Part shown: one piece after another, positions 50,631-51,826 of the stretch
Numbering within the stretch: the first letter of the stretch is position 1
Layout: each line of letters opens with the position of its first letter
Origin: Streptomyces tateyamensis
GTDB lineage: Bacteria > Actinomycetota > Actinomycetes > Streptomycetales > Streptomycetaceae
NCBI RefSeq assembly: GCF_003205575.1
Contig: NZ_PYBW01000026.1
Coordinates: 1-51,826, forward strand
DNA: 51,826 nt
Reading direction: 5' to 3'
Made by a program: the position numbers and the translations under genes
The notes under the pieces: model-generated
The model's database searches: none
What the model was told of the DNA's origin: nothing
What the model saw: only the letters and a program-made list of their open reading frames with translations

Positions 50631-51302
50631 GTGCGCAATCGCCTGTTCGCCGGCGCGGCCCTGGCCGCCGCCGCCCTCACCGTGCTGCCCGCCCTGCCCG
50701 CCTCGGCGGCCTCGCCCGCGGTGCTCACCGTCGGCAGCGCCGGCGGCTCCGCCGTCGCGGTCGGCGACGTGCTGACCGCCTCGCTGTCGTCCGGCACCAT
50801 CGCCACCATGTACTCCACCGCCGCCGGCGGCACCGGGGTCAAGTGCTCCTCCTCCGCCTTCAGCGCCACCGTGGTCAGCAACCCGACCGCGCCCGGCACC
50901 GCGGTGGAGACCCTCACCAGCCAGACCTTCGGCAACTGCTCCACCGTCAACGTGCCCGGCGTGCTGGGCGTGAACAGCCTGACGGTGAACAACCTCAGCT
51001 ACACCAACAGCGTCTCGGACTCGGCCGGCAACCCGGCCACCCTCAGCCCGGGCACCGCCGGCCCGATCCAGACCACCGTGGTGCTGCGCACCCTGCTGGG
51101 CACGGTCACCTGCAAGTACCAGGCCAGTCCGGGCAGCCTGTCCGGCACCACCTCCAACACCACCCAGTCGATCAGCTTCACCAACCAGACCTTCACGCTC
51201 ACCAGCGGTCCCGGCACCTGCTTCGCCAACGGGTACTTCACCGCCGCCTACAGCCCGGTCACCGACTCGACCCAGGGGGGTGCCAAGGTCTTCGTGAACT
51301 GA
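50631..51302 (+). CDS. Small secreted beta-rich protein of unknown function
   Basis: 223 aa. Signal peptide (FAGAALAAAALTVLPALPASA) followed by a Ser/Thr/Gly-rich, low-charge mature domain with four Cys (VKCSSS, GNCSTV, VTCKYQ, GTCFAN), probably a disulfide-bonded beta-sandwich. The pattern resembles Streptomyces surface proteins of unassigned role. GTG 50631 has AGAGGA upstream. Same direction as the preceding secreted-protein gene. Confidence 0.85.
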   Translation: MRNRLFAGAALAAAALTVLPALPASAASPAVLTVGSAGGSAVAVGDVLTASLSSGTIATMYSTAAGGTGVKCSSSAFSATVVSNPTAPGTAVETLTSQTFGNCSTVNVPGVLGVNSLTVNNLSYTNSVSDSAGNPATLSPGTAGPIQTTVVLRTLLGTVTCKYQASPGSLSGTTSNTTQSISFTNQTFTLTSGPGTCFANGYFTAAYSPVTDSTQGGAKVFVN

Positions 51303-51311
51303 CGCCGCCCC

Positions 51312-51333
51312 GCCGGGACCGCTGGGTCCCGGC
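51312..51333 (+). terminator. Hairpin after the small secreted-protein gene
   Basis: A 9-bp perfect stem (GCCGGGACC / GGTCCCGGC) with a GCTG loop, 9 bp after the stop codon. Confidence 0.7.
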
Positions 51334-51374
51334 CTCGGCCCGGTCTCGTTCCGGCCCGAACCTGTCGGTGGTGA

Positions 51375-51403
51375 TTGACAGTTCGGGTCGGCACGGGTTG
51401 GCT
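51375..51403 (+). promoter_or_regulatory. Candidate promoter for the propeller-protein gene
   Basis: A consensus -35 TTGACA (51375-51380) with a 17-bp spacer to a poor -10, TTGGCT (51398-51403). The -35 match is perfect but the -10 is weak. Confidence 0.4.
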
Positions 51404-51462
51404 CGGGAGCGCTCGTATCCGGGTCAACGGCCGCGGGGGCGGCCGCCACGGGAGGGGAACCC

Positions 51463-51826
51463 ATGAAGAGGATCGATCGAGCCGCCGCGCTGCGCGCGGC
51501 CGGCACCGCCACCGTCGCCGCCGCACTGGCCGCGGCCGGCGCGGTACCGGCCGCGGCCGCGCCGCCGCAGGGCGGGCCGGCCCAGGTCTGCCTGGCGCCC
51601 GGCGGCGCCCAGCCGGACCGGGCCGCCTACCCCGACGCGATCAGCGCGGACGGGCACACCGTGGTCTTCGACTCCACCGCCACCAACCTGGTGCCCGGCG
51701 GGGGCGACGGCAGCGCCAACGGGATCTACGCCTGCGACCTGCACAGCGGGCGGGTGGAGCGGGTCGACGTCGGCCCGGCGGGGGCCGTGCCCGACGGGTA
51801 CGGCTACGGCGGGGGGGGCAGCGCGG
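51463..51826 (+). CDS. Secreted TolB-like beta-propeller protein, cut by the window edge
   Basis: The first 121 codons are visible. A signal peptide (ALRAAGTATVAAALAAAGAV, ending VPAAAA) is followed by a blade-like sequence PDAISADGHTVVFDSTATNL and IYACDLHSGRVERVD, which matches TolB/WD40-type propeller repeats of actinobacterial secreted proteins. GGGAGG precedes the ATG by seven bases. The rest lies beyond the window. Confidence 0.8.
   Translation, partial: MKRIDRAAALRAAGTATVAAALAAAGAVPAAAAPPQGGPAQVCLAPGGAQPDRAAYPDAISADGHTVVFDSTATNLVPGGGDGSANGIYACDLHSGRVERVDVGPAGAVPDGYGYGGGGSA

Noticed and set aside
51801..51826. Run of eight G at the right edge
   Set aside because: It lies inside a Gly-rich coding stretch; it could be a homopolymer sequencing risk but has no other feature meaning.

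Overview
This is a high-GC actinomycete chromosome segment, most like Streptomyces or Kitasatospora. The evidence is the codon use, GTG/ATGA-coupled operons, Tat and Sec signal peptides, DUF6114/DUF6230 proteins, a DUF574-type methyltransferase and Streptomyces-type Rhs and lectin proteins. No tRNA, rRNA, CRISPR array or transposase gene was seen.

Layout. (1) 1-11.3 kb is an accessory-looking block of visibly lower GC. It holds a giant secreted Rhs/YD-repeat protein with a C-terminal HINT domain that runs off the left edge, and a divergent 1353-aa secreted multi-lectin protein. A strong hairpin closes the block. (2) 11.3-17.8 kb holds a HEAT-like protein, a tandem universal stress protein, an NCS2 nucleobase permease with its own promoter and candidate operator, a tryptophanyl-tRNA synthetase preceded by a textbook-like Trp-Trp leader-peptide attenuator, and a Tat-exported purple acid phosphatase. 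(3) 17.9-25.6 kb is an acyl-CoA catabolic regulon. An APH-like kinase and three acyl-CoA dehydrogenases lie on the plus strand; a quinone oxidoreductase and two SDR enzymes lie on the minus strand; a TetR regulator follows. The same 16-bp operator overlaps the promoters of both operons. The kinase and first dehydrogenase are a split version of the animal ACAD10/11 architecture, which suggests 4-hydroxyacyl-CoA degradation. A Streptomyces-type palindromic repeat is inserted in frame in that dehydrogenase.

(4) 25.6-39.8 kb is a tightly overlapping minus-strand operon for an extracellular or envelope polysaccharide. It has three GT2 glycosyltransferases, a polysaccharide deacetylase, a three-part PRTase-like/kinase-like/HAD fusion, a Wzx-type flippase, a polytopic membrane protein, a membrane-anchored GH16 glucanase, an ATP-grasp enzyme and an unknown coiled-coil protein. 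(5) 40-47 kb holds a PAS-GGDEF-EAL c-di-GMP protein translationally coupled to a DUF574-type methyltransferase, a GH15 glucoamylase/trehalase-like enzyme, glmS and a small conserved protein. (6) 47.3 kb to the right edge is a surface-protein locus: the DUF6114/DUF6230 pair, a TetR regulator, two secreted proteins of unknown function and the start of a TolB-like propeller protein.

All assignments come from reading the sequence and remembered family motifs. No database search was run.
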